Assembly: GCA_026874595.1 (NCBI GenBank)
Contig: JAPPUL010000068.1
Span: forward strand, 1,007,001 to 1,071,000
DNA: 64,000 nucleotides
Source of the DNA: Sipunculus nudus
Lineage: Eukaryota > Annelida > Sipuncula > Golfingiida > Sipunculidae
Direction: 5' to 3'
A program made the translations under genes and the position numbers. Shown in pieces: positions 29,017 to 37,690 of this stretch. Position 1 is the first letter of the stretch, and each line of letters begins with the position of its first letter. The notes below the pieces were generated by a model. It ran no database searches. It had not been told where the DNA came from and saw nothing but the letters and a program-made list of their open reading frames with translations.

Positions 29017-30975
29017 ATGGAAGAAAAGGATTCAAGAAACAATAGAGTAGAGCTTGATGATGTAGATGGAGCAGAAGTTGAGATTATATTTAGTGATGGG
29101 GGTAGGGGTAGATATGCTAAGGGGATAGAAACTTGGCGTGTAGTGGAGGATATAGGAGGCAAAGAATTGCTCAAAGAGGTGGTAGCGTGTCGCTTTGCCG
29201 GGGAAGTATATGACGTATCAAAGAGATTGCTTAGGGGCGGGAGATTAGATTTTATATTAAAAGCAGATGAAGAAGCACTTGACATTCTAAGGCACAGCAC
29301 AGCACATATAATGGCCCAAGCAGTTGTTAGATTATATCCTGGGACAAAGTATGCGATAGGGCCGACTATACGGGATGGTTTTTATTATGATTTTGAACTT
29401 GAGAAGCGCTTAACGGAAGAAGACCTTGAATTAATAAGTAAAGAGATGGAAAAGATAGTGAAAGAGGGTTATAGGTTTAGCCGACGAGATGAAGGAATAG
29501 ATAAGGCGATAAAATACTTTAGAAGACGCGGTGATAATTACAAAGTAGAGATATTAAGTAGCTTATCAGAACGGGGGATAGAAGAGGTTTCGCTATACGA
29601 GCAAGGTGAGTTTACAGATTTATGTAAAGGTCCTCACATCCCAAACACAAGATATCTAAAGGCATTCAAGCTAACGAGCGTAGCAGGAGCCTACTGGCGA
29701 GGCATAAGCACGAACAAAATGCTGCAGCGGATATACGGGACAGCCTTTTTCAGTAAAGCAGAACTTAAAGAGCATTTAAATATGCTTTTGGAAGCAAAAG
29801 AAAGAGATCATAGAAAACTGGGTAGAGAACTTGAGTTATTTAGTTTTCAAGAGGAAGCGCCAGGGTTTCCATTTTGGCATGAAAAGGGAAAGATAATATA
29901 CGAGGAGCTGACAAAATTCATAAGAGAAGAGAACGTCAAAAGAGGGTATAGCGAGGTGGAGACGCCTGTAATGTTAAATAGTGTTTTATGGCATAAAAGC
30001 GGACATTATGATAATTTCAAAGAGAACATGTACTTCACGGAGATAGACGAGCGAGAATATGCGCTAAAGCCAATGAACTGCCCGGCCCATTGTTTAATAT
30101 ATAAAAGTCGAATAAGATCGTATAGAGAGCTGCCCTATAGGCTATCAGAATTTGGCTTGGTGCACAGACACGAGCTTTCAGGGGTATTGCATGGCTTATT
30201 CCGCGTAAGAAACTTCACACAAGACGATGCGCATATATTTTGTGAACAAAGCCAGCTAGGAGATGAAATAGAGGAGATAATAAAGTACATACAAAGTGTA
30301 TATAATCATTTAGGATTTGAGGGACATAAAATATACATAGCAACACGCCCTAAAAAATATATAGGGAGTGAAGAGGAATGGGAAGCTGCAACTAATGCGC
30401 TTGTAGAAAGGCTTAAAGGTCTTGGTCTTGACTATAAGATAAAGGTTGGGGAGGGAGCTTTTTACGGACCGAAGATAGAATACAATATAAAAGACATCTT
30501 AGGTCGGGAGTGGCAATGCGGCACAGTGCAAATAGATTTTTCGATGCCCAAAAGGCTTGGAGTGGTGTACGAAGGATCAGATGGAAAAAAGCACACTCCG
30601 GTAATGGTACACCGAGCAGTACTTGGCTCACTTGAACGTTTCATAGGGATATTGCTAGAACATTATAAAGGTAAGCTGCCCTATTGGCTTTCCCCTGTAC
30701 AAGTAAAGGTCTTGTCAATACTAAATAAGCACAAAGGGTATGGGGAAAAAGTAACGAGGAGGCTTTTGGATGGGGGTATACGTGCCTCATTTGACGATAG
30801 CAATGAGAAATTGGGCTATAAAATTAGAAAGGGACAGTTGGAAAAAATACCATTTATGCTTATATTAGGTGATGCGGAGGAGGCAGAGGAGAAAGTATCT
30901 GTAAGGAGTCGGGATGCTGGTGATAAGGGTAAGATGGGTCTTAAGGAGTTTTTAGAATATGTTAAAGGGTTTTAA
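29017..30975 (+). CDS. thrS: Threonine-tRNA ligase
   Basis: 652 residues. There is a divergent N-terminal TGS-like domain (1-75), a second editing-type domain with HSTAHIMAQAV and TDLCKGPHIPNT, and the class II core with MNCPAHCLIYKS (zinc Cys), FRVRNFTQDDAHIFC, a zinc His region and MVHRAVLGSLERF. The C-terminal anticodon-binding domain starts near LSPVQVKVLSI. No good Shine-Dalgarno is seen before the ATG. It is followed by infC-rpmI-rplT, a conserved order. Confidence 0.96.
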   Translation: MEEKDSRNNRVELDDVDGAEVEIIFSDGGRGRYAKGIETWRVVEDIGGKELLKEVVACRFAGEVYDVSKRLLRGGRLDFILKADEEALDILRHSTAHIMAQAVVRLYPGTKYAIGPTIRDGFYYDFELEKRLTEEDLELISKEMEKIVKEGYRFSRRDEGIDKAIKYFRRRGDNYKVEILSSLSERGIEEVSLYEQGEFTDLCKGPHIPNTRYLKAFKLTSVAGAYWRGISTNKMLQRIYGTAFFSKAELKEHLNMLLEAKERDHRKLGRELELFSFQEEAPGFPFWHEKGKIIYEELTKFIREENVKRGYSEVETPVMLNSVLWHKSGHYDNFKENMYFTEIDEREYALKPMNCPAHCLIYKSRIRSYRELPYRLSEFGLVHRHELSGVLHGLFRVRNFTQDDAHIFCEQSQLGDEIEEIIKYIQSVYNHLGFEGHKIYIATRPKKYIGSEEEWEAATNALVERLKGLGLDYKIKVGEGAFYGPKIEYNIKDILGREWQCGTVQIDFSMPKRLGVVYEGSDGKKHTPVMVHRAVLGSLERFIGILLEHYKGKLPYWLSPVQVKVLSILNKHKGYGEKVTRRLLDGGIRASFDDSNEKLGYKIRKGQLEKIPFMLILGDAEEAEEKVSVRSRDAGDKGKMGLKEFLEYVKGF

Positions 30976-31036
30976 GTAAGTTATAAACGAGCTTTTTAAT
31001 GAATAATAAAAGTTTATTAAAAAGAGAGTTAGAAAG

Positions 31037-31112
31037 AGAAGGACAGAAGAAGGACAGAAGAAGGACAGAAGAAGGACAGAAGAAGGACAGAAGAAGGGTA
31101 AAAGAAGGCAAA
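31037..31112 (+). repeat. Polypurine minisatellite, 11-bp unit (aagaaggacag)
   Basis: About five copies of aagaaggacag followed by diverged aaggcaaaa copies fill the thrS-infC spacer, ending a few bases before the probable infC ribosome-binding site. Confidence 0.85.
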
Positions 31113-31129
31113 AAGCGAGGTAAAAAGCT

Positions 31130-31663
31130 ATAGAAAAGAGATTACGAATAAACAAGCAGATACGAGTAGGCGAGGTACGTTTATTAGATGAAGATGGGAA
31201 GCAGCTTGGGGTTTTAGGGATAGAGGCGGCACTAAAGCTTCGAGAGGATAAAGAACTTGACTTAGTTGAGATATCACCAACGGCAAGTCCGCCGGTATGC
31301 AAGTTAATGGACTATGGGAAATATAAATTCGAACAAAAGAAACGAACGCGGGATGCAAGAAAAAAGCAAGCAAAGGTACATGTAAAAGAGATAAAGCTAA
31401 GGCCAAAGATAGACGAACATGACTATCAATTTAAATTAAAGCATGTAAGAAATTTTCTTGAGAAAGGAGATAAGATAAAGATATCGATGCAATTTAGAGG
31501 GAGAGAGATGGTGCATATGCATTTAGGAGAGGAGGTATTGGAGCGGATGCGATTAGATCTTGGCGGAGATATAGCAGTAGAGAGGAATCCTCAGCTTGAA
31601 GGTCGTCAAATGATAATGATAGTAGTCCCAACAAAGACAAACACAAGCAAAGAGCAAAGGTAA
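31130..31663 (+). CDS. infC: Translation initiation factor IF-3 with a probable AUA start
   Basis: Binds the 30S subunit and monitors start-codon and initiator pairing. The family N-terminus RLRINKQIRVGEVRLLDEDGKQLGV is read in frame far upstream of the first ATG (31307), so the ATG is internal. The frame is closed by TAA at 31121-31123, which leaves only AAA GCT ATA GAA AAG AGA before the conserved region. ATA at 31130, nine bases after GCGAGG, is the likely start, giving 177 residues. infC is known for unusual start codons (AUU in E. coli) that allow IF-3 to repress its own translation. The C-terminal half (FRGREMVHMHLGEEVL) is normal. Confidence 0.9.
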   Translation: MEKRLRINKQIRVGEVRLLDEDGKQLGVLGIEAALKLREDKELDLVEISPTASPPVCKLMDYGKYKFEQKKRTRDARKKQAKVHVKEIKLRPKIDEHDYQFKLKHVRNFLEKGDKIKISMQFRGREMVHMHLGEEVLERMRLDLGGDIAVERNPQLEGRQMIMIVVPTKTNTSKEQR

Positions 31664-31722
31664 TAGTAAAGTCAATAGATTAAAGTAAACTAAGTATGGA
31701 AAAGGAGTAAGGAGGCAAAATA

Positions 31723-31920
31723 ATGCCAAAGATAAGGACAAAGAAGTCGGTCCAAAAGAGATTCATGGTAACACGGCAAGGGAAAGTGAAACGCAACAAA
31801 GCCTACGCAAGTCATATACTAACAAAAAAGAGTTCAGATAGGAAGAGAAATTACAGACGGAAGGGAGTATTAAAAGGAGCAGATGACAAACGGGTATTAA
31901 AGATGCTGCCCTATAGCTAA
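31723..31920 (+). CDS. rpmI: 50S ribosomal protein L35
   Basis: 65 residues, basic, with the family pattern [37 protein letters not shown] and VLKMLPY. The ATG follows AAGGAGGC. It lies between infC and rplT as in most bacteria. Confidence 0.96.
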   Translation: MPKIRTKKSVQKRFMVTRQGKVKRNKAYASHILTKKSSDRKRNYRRKGVLKGADDKRVLKMLPYS

Positions 31921-31976
31921 AGCTGTTAATTAAAAAAATATAGTAGTAATAAAAAGATAGGAAGGTGTAAAAAGGG

Positions 31977-32348
31977 ATGTCAAGAGTAAAGAACGGGCCA
32001 TCACATCATAAAAGAGTAAAGAAGGTATTAAAGCAGGCAAAAGGGTATAGAGGGCGTCGTAGCAAGTTATACCACAGTGCAAAAGATGCCATAATGCGAG
32101 CGTTATCCTATGCCTATAGGGACAGGCGACGTAAGAAACGAGATTTCAGAAGGCTTTGGATAATGCGAATAAATGCAGCAATGGAAGGGATGGAAGGGAT
32201 GGAAGGGACTAAACTTAAGTATAGTGAATTTATAAATGGCTTAAAGAAAGCAGATATAAGACTTAACCGTAAGGTATTATCTAATTTGGCATATGAAGAT
32301 CCTGAAGGGTTTAAAGTAGTAGTAGAGCATGCGAAGGCAGTTAAATAG
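31977..32348 (+). CDS. rplT: 50S ribosomal protein L20 with a short repeat insertion
   Basis: 123 residues; begins [28 protein letters not shown] and continues [21 protein letters not shown] as expected. Where the family usually runs from INAA through a short loop into LSYSXFINGLK, this protein has a repeated Glu-Gly-Met block coded by a 9-bp tandem repeat (atggaaggg, about 32178-32206). The rest of the C-terminal domain ([20 protein letters not shown]) is normal. The gene should be functional. Confidence 0.96.
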   Translation: MSRVKNGPSHHKRVKKVLKQAKGYRGRRSKLYHSAKDAIMRALSYAYRDRRRKKRDFRRLWIMRINAAMEGMEGMEGTKLKYSEFINGLKKADIRLNRKVLSNLAYEDPEGFKVVVEHAKAVK

Positions 32349-32403
32349 GTGATTATATTATTAAAGGGAAGCTAGGAAATCTAACAGAATCGAGGTAAAG
32401 GAT

Positions 32404-32865
32404 ATGATCTATAGCAAAGAAGAGATAAATACGTACTTATCGCGGGCCTATTTTGGGGTATTGTCATATGTGACAGAAGAGGGGAGAGTAACGAGTCAGC
32501 TTATGGTATACGGGCATACAATAGATGGTATTATCTACCTGGCAAGTCGCAATGACAGGAGTGTGTTTCTGCCTTTAACGCAAGGCGGAGTGTCTGTAGG
32601 AGTTTTAATATACAAAGAAGAAGAAGATTTAGAAGATATAAGACAAATATGTATAGAAGGGCGCGGGGAGCTAATGAGCTATGATAGTGAAGATATAGGG
32701 GTAGCGGAGGATGTTTTTGGGGAGAAGTCGCCATTGATACAAAGCAGTATAAAGGAACGAGATACTAGATTAGTGTTAGTGCGAGTTGAGGTTTTAAAGC
32801 TGTCTACAATAAGTTTCGAAGAGATAAACGAGGCAGTAGCGCCGATAGTATTAAAGCGTGTTTAG
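32404..32865 (+). CDS. Pyridoxamine-phosphate-oxidase-fold flavin protein
   Basis: 153 residues with the split-barrel pattern: a short N-terminal helix, YFGVLSYVTEEGRVTSQLMVYGHTIDGIIYLAS, a middle strand set and VRVEVLKLSTI. It probably binds FMN or a related cofactor. The exact reaction is unknown. The ATG follows CGAGGTAAAGGAT. It stands after rplT and before the LRR gene, all in the same direction. Confidence 0.65.
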   Translation: MIYSKEEINTYLSRAYFGVLSYVTEEGRVTSQLMVYGHTIDGIIYLASRNDRSVFLPLTQGGVSVGVLIYKEEEDLEDIRQICIEGRGELMSYDSEDIGVAEDVFGEKSPLIQSSIKERDTRLVLVRVEVLKLSTISFEEINEAVAPIVLKRV

Positions 32866-32951
32866 CGGGGGAGGTATTAAGATGTGGAGTTTTATAAGGT
32901 GTGGAATGAATGGGGAGCTATATGGGTAAAAGAAAGCTAATAGGAGGGTAG

Positions 32952-33356
32952 ATGCCGGAATACAGTGCAAAAGACAGGGGGTTAGTAGATACACATATAT
33001 GGCTTAAGAGTATAGGCTACAATTTGAATTACGAGGGATTAAAGAAGCTACAGCTACTAAACTTGGATAATGAGCAAGTAGATGATGCAGGAGCAAGACA
33101 TATAAGGTGGTTAAAGGAGCTGCAGATATTGAGTCTCAGCGGGACAAAGATAACAGACGAAGGGCTTTTGGGGATAAAGGATTTAAAGAATCTAAACACA
33201 TTATATATAAGAGATACAAAGGTAACAGATAAAGGGCTTGGATATCTACAAGAGATGAGGAATTTAAAAGAGCTTGATATAAAAGGAACGGAGACGACAG
33301 AGCAAGGAGTGAACGAGTTAAGGAAGCTGCTACCTGAGTGTAAGATATACGATTAG
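32952..33356 (+). CDS. Small leucine-rich-repeat protein
   Basis: 134 residues without signal peptide. Four repeats of about 23-24 residues are visible (LQLLNLDNEQVDDAGARHI, LQILSLSGTKITDEGLLGI, LNTLYIRDTKVTDKGLGYL, LKELDIKGTETTEQGVNEL), ending in LLPECKIYD. This repeat type is common in planctomycetes and in leptospiral proteins. It should form a short solenoid for protein binding. The partner is unknown. Confidence 0.8.
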   Translation: MPEYSAKDRGLVDTHIWLKSIGYNLNYEGLKKLQLLNLDNEQVDDAGARHIRWLKELQILSLSGTKITDEGLLGIKDLKNLNTLYIRDTKVTDKGLGYLQEMRNLKELDIKGTETTEQGVNELRKLLPECKIYD

Positions 33357-33387
33357 GCGGTAAGTATAGCTGTTTATAAATAAATGT

Positions 33388-34041
33388 TTATAAAAGGAGC
33401 TTAATAGTATTTGCTATAAATTGGGGTTTAGAGTCGTGATTAAAAAGGTACCTAAGCTTAGAATCCTGGTCAATCATGTAAATAAAAGTAGTATGGTCAA
33501 TAGTATAATAATCGAGTCCTTTTTTAGGTGAGTGGTCAAAATTCTTTCTAAAAGTAGCCTTATAAAGCTTAGTAACTTTCTTAATATCATAAAGAGAGCC
33601 AGTAAGGCCAAGAGCATTCATCTTAAAGCTTTCAATATATTTTTTAATAGATGAAGGGGAGTCACGCTCAGGGTCGACGCTAACAAATAATATTTGGATA
33701 GAGTTTTTAGTCTGTGCATCAAGGAGCGCAAAGGCTTTACGCAGTTTATTTAATGTGATAGGACAAGCGTCAGGACAATAAGTGTAGCCAAAAAAGAGCA
33801 AAACAATTTTACCTTTAAGCATATCAAGAGAGAAAGAAGAATTATTGTGAGAAGTAAGAGTAAAATTGCCCCCAAACTCATAAAATGTTAAATGAGCATT
33901 ATTGTTATTAGAAGTTTTCTTAGAACAAGAAGCTGTAGTAAGAACAAAAAACATTAAATAAGCAAACAGACGAATAGCAAAGCTTAACTTTTTATAAAGC
34001 TTAGTAGTATTTTTAAGATAAAGTTTCAACGCTTTTAACAT
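33388..34041 (-). CDS. SCO1/SenC-type copper protein (lipoprotein)
   Basis: 217 residues. The N-terminus is a long signal ending in a possible lipobox TASC. The thioredoxin-fold domain has the metal/redox motif TYCPDACP near residue 90 and the third ligand His in YTIDHTTFIYMID. SCO proteins deliver copper to, or reduce, the CuA site of cytochrome c oxidase. A PCu(A)C chaperone is at 15234-15722. It is on the disfavoured strand and divergent from acpP. Confidence 0.88.
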   Translation of the reverse strand: MLKALKLYLKNTTKLYKKLSFAIRLFAYLMFFVLTTASCSKKTSNNNNAHLTFYEFGGNFTLTSHNNSSFSLDMLKGKIVLLFFGYTYCPDACPITLNKLRKAFALLDAQTKNSIQILFVSVDPERDSPSSIKKYIESFKMNALGLTGSLYDIKKVTKLYKATFRKNFDHSPKKGLDYYTIDHTTFIYMIDQDSKLRYLFNHDSKPQFIANTIKLLL

Positions 34042-34151
34042 AAGTTAGATAATAATAAAAAAGGTAAAGAAAAATAAAATAAAGTTAAGATAAGTTATAC
34101 TAAGCTGTTAGTAATATAGTTGTTATATTTTTATAAGAACCGAAATAAAAG

Positions 34152-34180
34152 TTGACATAAAGGTTAAGAGTATATATATT
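34152..34180 (+). promoter_or_regulatory. Sigma-70 promoter of acpP
   Basis: TTGACA at 34152-34157 and TATATT at 34175-34180 are 17 bases apart, the best consensus promoter seen here. Transcription should start near 34187, giving a leader of about 63 bases before the acpP ATG. Confidence 0.75.
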
Positions 34181-34249
34181 ACTAGTCATTGAACAGGTAT
34201 ACGTCTTGGGCGATATGAATGTTAAAAGCCAAGGCTGGAGGAATAATTA

Positions 34250-34492
34250 ATGTCTAAACATTTTGAAAAATTAAAGGAAATAATATTAGACAAGCTTAAT
34301 GTGGAGGCGGGTGAGATAGTTGAGGATGCGTCCTTCATAGATGATTTAGGATGTGATTCACTAGATATAGTAGAACTAATAATGTCACTTGAAGATGAAT
34401 TTGATATAGAGATTCCGGATGAAGAAGTAGAAAAGATAATAACGGTAAAAGACGTTCTTAAATATATAGAACAATACGCAAAGGCAGAATAA
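34250..34492 (+). CDS. acpP: Acyl carrier protein
   Basis: 80 residues, acidic, with the phosphopantetheine-attachment Ser in [15 protein letters not shown] near residue 39 and the family ending VKDVLKYIE. It carries growing acyl chains in fatty acid synthesis. The ATG follows TGGAGGAAT. A strong terminator lies just after it. Confidence 0.95.
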   Translation: MSKHFEKLKEIILDKLNVEAGEIVEDASFIDDLGCDSLDIVELIMSLEDEFDIEIPDEEVEKIITVKDVLKYIEQYAKAE

Positions 34493-34508
34493 GGCATAGA
34501 ATAAAGAA

Positions 34509-34542
34509 AAGACAAAGAATGCATCATAACATTCTTTGTCTT
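34509..34542. terminator. Bidirectional intrinsic terminator between acpP and the sigma gene
   Basis: A perfect 13-bp stem (aagacaaagaatg with cattctttgtctt) closes an 8-base loop. On the minus strand it is followed by a T-rich stretch (ttttctttatt), and on the plus strand by ttattt. It lies between two convergent genes and can serve both. Confidence 0.8.
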
Positions 34543-34574
34543 ATTTAGAGGATAGAAAGTAAGATAATGGTGTT

Positions 34575-35450
34575 TTATCCTGTAATATATTCTTCAAGAT
34601 AAACATAATTAGCCTTAAGTTTTTTAAGGCTAATCGAGACGATCTGCCTAACGCTCTCTTGCGAGATTCCAAATTTGTCTCCGATAGTTTTAAGAGTTTG
34701 TTTTTGTTGTTTGCCCAGGCCGAATCGGTATTGAATAATTGTTTTTTCTTTAGGACTTAAAGTATTTAAAGCCTTATTCATCTCAGAAGTAAGATCTTTT
34801 TTGAGCAATGAATCTAACGGGTTATCGACAGCACTTGGGGTAATGTTTTCGATATCGAAGTCAGTGCCATTAGCCGTCTTATAATTAAGAGGGACAACAG
34901 ATATTTTATATTTCTGAGCTTGCCTTAAGATCAAAACAGAGACATCTATCTTATTAGCGATTTCCTGAAGTTCCGGCTCACGTTGATGTTCTTCCATGAA
35001 CTGCCGAGAAGTATTGTTTAGTTTTTTAATTATATATTCTTTTCTGTAAGGTAATTTAACGGGAGTATCTTTTTGCAAGGAACGGATTATAGTCTGTTTA
35101 ATCCACTGGCTGGCATAAGTAGCAAAGCGAACATTTTTGTTATGATCATATTTTTGAGCAGCACGCATAAGACCAATATTCCCTTCCTGTATGAGGTCAT
35201 CAAGGTTATAGCCTGTTCTAGCAAAAGAGCTAGCAAATTTAATAACTAGTCGTAAATTACTGTTGATAAGTTTTTCAAGTGCGTCCATATCCCCGTTTTT
35301 AATTTTCTTTGAAAGGTCCTTCTCCTCGTCAAAAGACAATAAAGTATAATTGGAAATATCTTTTAAATAATGCGAGAAAGAAGATTCAGACTCTTCGTTT
35401 TTATTAACGTTCTCGTTAGAATATTTGCAATTAGTTTGTGAACTTATCAT
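34575..35450 (-). CDS. Sigma-70 family RNA polymerase sigma factor
   Basis: 291 residues with a short start and then region 1.2 (HYLKDISNYTLLSFDEEKDLSKKIKNGD), region 2 (NLRLVIKFASSF, LIQEGNIGLMRAAQKYD, VRFATYASQWIKQTI), region 3 and region 4 (LSPKEKTIIQYRFGL, TLKTIGDKFGISQESVRQI). The length and lack of a long region 1.1 fit either the short primary sigma of the FCB group or an RpoS/RpoH-like sigma. The sequence alone does not decide. It is on the disfavoured strand. Confidence 0.85.
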   Translation of the reverse strand: MISSQTNCKYSNENVNKNEESESSFSHYLKDISNYTLLSFDEEKDLSKKIKNGDMDALEKLINSNLRLVIKFASSFARTGYNLDDLIQEGNIGLMRAAQKYDHNKNVRFATYASQWIKQTIIRSLQKDTPVKLPYRKEYIIKKLNNTSRQFMEEHQREPELQEIANKIDVSVLILRQAQKYKISVVPLNYKTANGTDFDIENITPSAVDNPLDSLLKKDLTSEMNKALNTLSPKEKTIIQYRFGLGKQQKQTLKTIGDKFGISQESVRQIVSISLKKLKANYVYLEEYITG

Positions 35451-35471
35451 AATTAATCCTTCTTTCTATTT

Positions 35472-35500
35472 ATTATAGTTTCTGCATATATACATCAAAA
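35472..35500 (-). promoter_or_regulatory. Probable promoter of the sigma-factor gene
   Basis: On the minus strand TATAAT (complement of 35472-35477) lies 17 bases after TTTTGA, about 22 bases before the ATG. Just upstream, the complement of 35494-35509 reads TGGCACG, four bases, TTGAT, close to a sigma-54 site but with GA instead of GC at -12. The sigma-70 reading is preferred. Confidence 0.45.
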
Positions 35501-35650
35501 AGCGTGCCAACAAGACAAGAAGAGCGGTAAAAACATTTTTAAAATATGAGATTATAAATGGCGTGAATAAAGGGAGTTAGGGGAAAACATATAATTTAAT
35601 ATATGTATGGATGGCGTATTATTTTGTTTATAAAAGAGCAAGTGTATAAA

Positions 35651-35685
35651 AAAAGCCACACATTGTTGAAAAAAGTGAATGGCTT
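35651..35685 (-). terminator. Intrinsic terminator of the ChaN-like gene
   Basis: On the minus strand AAGCCA pairs with TGGCTT and an inner CAC with GTG across a small bulge, followed by a run of T (complement of 35647-35653). It lies about 25 bases after the ChaN-like stop. Confidence 0.6.
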
Positions 35686-35707
35686 AAAAACAAGAATAGA
35701 AAAGGGT

Positions 35708-36649
35708 TTAGTTATTGAATAAGATGAAGTCGGCAATTTTAGCATTGACGGAGTAATTATTATAAAAGTTTGAATATTTTTTTGTAGTGACAAAAGAAAC
35801 AGAAGCAATAGAAGTAGGTATAGAATTAGCGTCAGCAATCTTTCTAATTAGGTTAGGGATAGCAATAGAATAGTCTGAATGAAACTTTCCGTTGATAGAA
35901 ATCAATGTATAATTTGTATCCTTTATCGAGTTAACGATAGCACTAGCCATGTTAAAGTCTTTAAGAATGGAAGCATAAAAGAAGTTTTTAAGAAAGCGAT
36001 TATAAGTATTAGCTAGATGGGCCTGGGCTGGGAACGAGTCAAAAAAATACTTTTCATAAACAAGGTCATTCCAAATGTCAAAAGTTGGTTTAAAGTTTTT
36101 GTCAATTAAGTTAAAACTCTTAGTACCCTGTTTAACAACTTGTCTACGAATGTCTCTCGGAGTATTCATAGCTAATATTTTTATCTTGTATTTTTTAGCG
36201 AACAAGATAATGGGGTGATAAGCCTTTAAATAGTTCGACCAAGCTTTTGTATTTTTGATAAAAGTTTTGGTATCAGATTTATTATTCAAGAAGAGATTTA
36301 TGTGTTTTTGAACATCTTGGTCAAACATTTCCATAGAGATAATAATTTTTTTGTTTGAATCTATTTTGTTCTTATATATATCTTTTATAATGCTAAGCTC
36401 CATATCATGAATAAACTGTTTATTATGCAGTTCCCCGATAAAGACAATTTGGTATTGTGCAAGTTTATTGATAAACTTTTCATAAGAGATCAAGTGCTTC
36501 TTGTTAAAATCGAGGATATGGAATGGAGCATCGTTTAAGGAATACTTATAATTCTTAGAGCATGAAAAAGACAAAGCAGTGGTAATGATAAAGGTAAGAA
36601 GGATAAGAGGGGTATTTTTTTTAGTAAACATAATAAGTCCAAACCTCAC
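35708..36649 (-). CDS. ChaN-family haem/iron-regulated lipoprotein
   Basis: 313 residues with a lipoprotein-type signal (lipobox LSFSC near residue 30). The ChaN/EreA-like fold is marked by YQIVFIGELHNKQFIH, IISMEMFDQDVQ, KAYHPIILFAKKYKIKILAMNTPRDIRRQV and a late INGKFHSDY. ChaN proteins bind haem at the outer membrane. The role here is inferred from the family. It is on the disfavoured strand and divergent from dapA. Confidence 0.8.
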   Translation of the reverse strand: MRFGLIMFTKKNTPLILLTFIITTALSFSCSKNYKYSLNDAPFHILDFNKKHLISYEKFINKLAQYQIVFIGELHNKQFIHDMELSIIKDIYKNKIDSNKKIIISMEMFDQDVQKHINLFLNNKSDTKTFIKNTKAWSNYLKAYHPIILFAKKYKIKILAMNTPRDIRRQVVKQGTKSFNLIDKNFKPTFDIWNDLVYEKYFFDSFPAQAHLANTYNRFLKNFFYASILKDFNMASAIVNSIKDTNYTLISINGKFHSDYSIAIPNLIRKIADANSIPTSIASVSFVTTKKYSNFYNNYSVNAKIADFILFNN

Positions 36650-36817
36650 AAAACAAATTAATACTTAAAAGACAAACATATATAAATAAAAATAAAGAAT
36701 AAAGTTTCCAAAAGGAAAAATTAAAATTACTATATTTAGTTACATAGCAAAACGAAGAGCCAAAGAGACGCATATTTTGTTATAAGGGAATGAAAAAAGC
36801 TTATTAGGAAGGAGAAA

Positions 36818-37690
36818 ATGTTTGAAGGATTAACAACAGCCATAGTAACACCGTTTAGGGATGGGAAAGTAGATTACACTGCTTTTGGAAGGCATATAGA
36901 GATGCAAATAGCTGGGGGAGTTGATGGTATATTGCCGTGTGGGACGACGGGTGAGTCGCCGACCTTATCGGATGAGGAACATAATGAGGTAATACGCTTT
37001 GCGGTGGAGAGAGTAAGAAAGCGGGTAAAAGTACTTGCGGGCACGGGATCAAATAACACATTAGAGGCACTTAGGTTTAGTAAGCATGCACAAGAGGTGG
37101 GAGCAGATGGGGTATTACTGGTAAGTCCGTATTATAATAAGCCGACACAAGAAGGCTTATATAGACATTTTACAAGCATTGCAGACAAAATATCCATACC
37201 GATAATACTATATAACATACCCGGGCGAACAGCAGTAAACATTTTGCCAACGACAATGGCACGACTTAGTAAACATAAAAATATAATAGGAGTAAAGGAA
37301 TCAGCGGGCTCGCTTTCGCAAGCGATGGAGATACGAAAAGAGTGTGGGAAGGATTTTTTGCTTATCTCAGGAGACGATATTTTAACAGTACCACTATACA
37401 GTATAGGGGGTTGTGGGGTAATCTCTGTGCTTTCAAATATAATGCCTAAGGAAGTAGCTGAGCTTATATCATATTGTAATAAGAATGATTTTACAAAAGC
37501 ATCTGATTTGCATTATAAATATTTAGATTTAATTAATGCCTTGTTTATAGAAACAAACCCGGCTCCAGTAAAAGAGGCATTGGCTATTATGGGTCATTGT
37601 TCTAACGAAGTGCGAGCACCTGTTTGTAATATAGCGTCTAATTCATATGACATACTAAAAAAAGAACTACAAAAGTATAGCCTTATTTAG
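36818..37690 (+). CDS. dapA: 4-hydroxy-tetrahydrodipicolinate synthase
   Basis: Condenses pyruvate and aspartate semialdehyde, the first committed step to lysine and diaminopimelate. It is 290 residues with GTTGESPTLS, LYNIPGRT (catalytic Tyr) and the Schiff-base Lys in IGVKESAGS. The ATG follows GGAAGGAG. The last 51 codons belong to the first copy of a 224-bp tandem array. Its stop would overlap the stop of the convergent HAD gene by eight bases if the array were collapsed to one copy. Confidence 0.96.
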   Translation: MFEGLTTAIVTPFRDGKVDYTAFGRHIEMQIAGGVDGILPCGTTGESPTLSDEEHNEVIRFAVERVRKRVKVLAGTGSNNTLEALRFSKHAQEVGADGVLLVSPYYNKPTQEGLYRHFTSIADKISIPIILYNIPGRTAVNILPTTMARLSKHKNIIGVKESAGSLSQAMEIRKECGKDFLLISGDDILTVPLYSIGGCGVISVLSNIMPKEVAELISYCNKNDFTKASDLHYKYLDLINALFIETNPAPVKEALAIMGHCSNEVRAPVCNIASNSYDILKKELQKYSLI

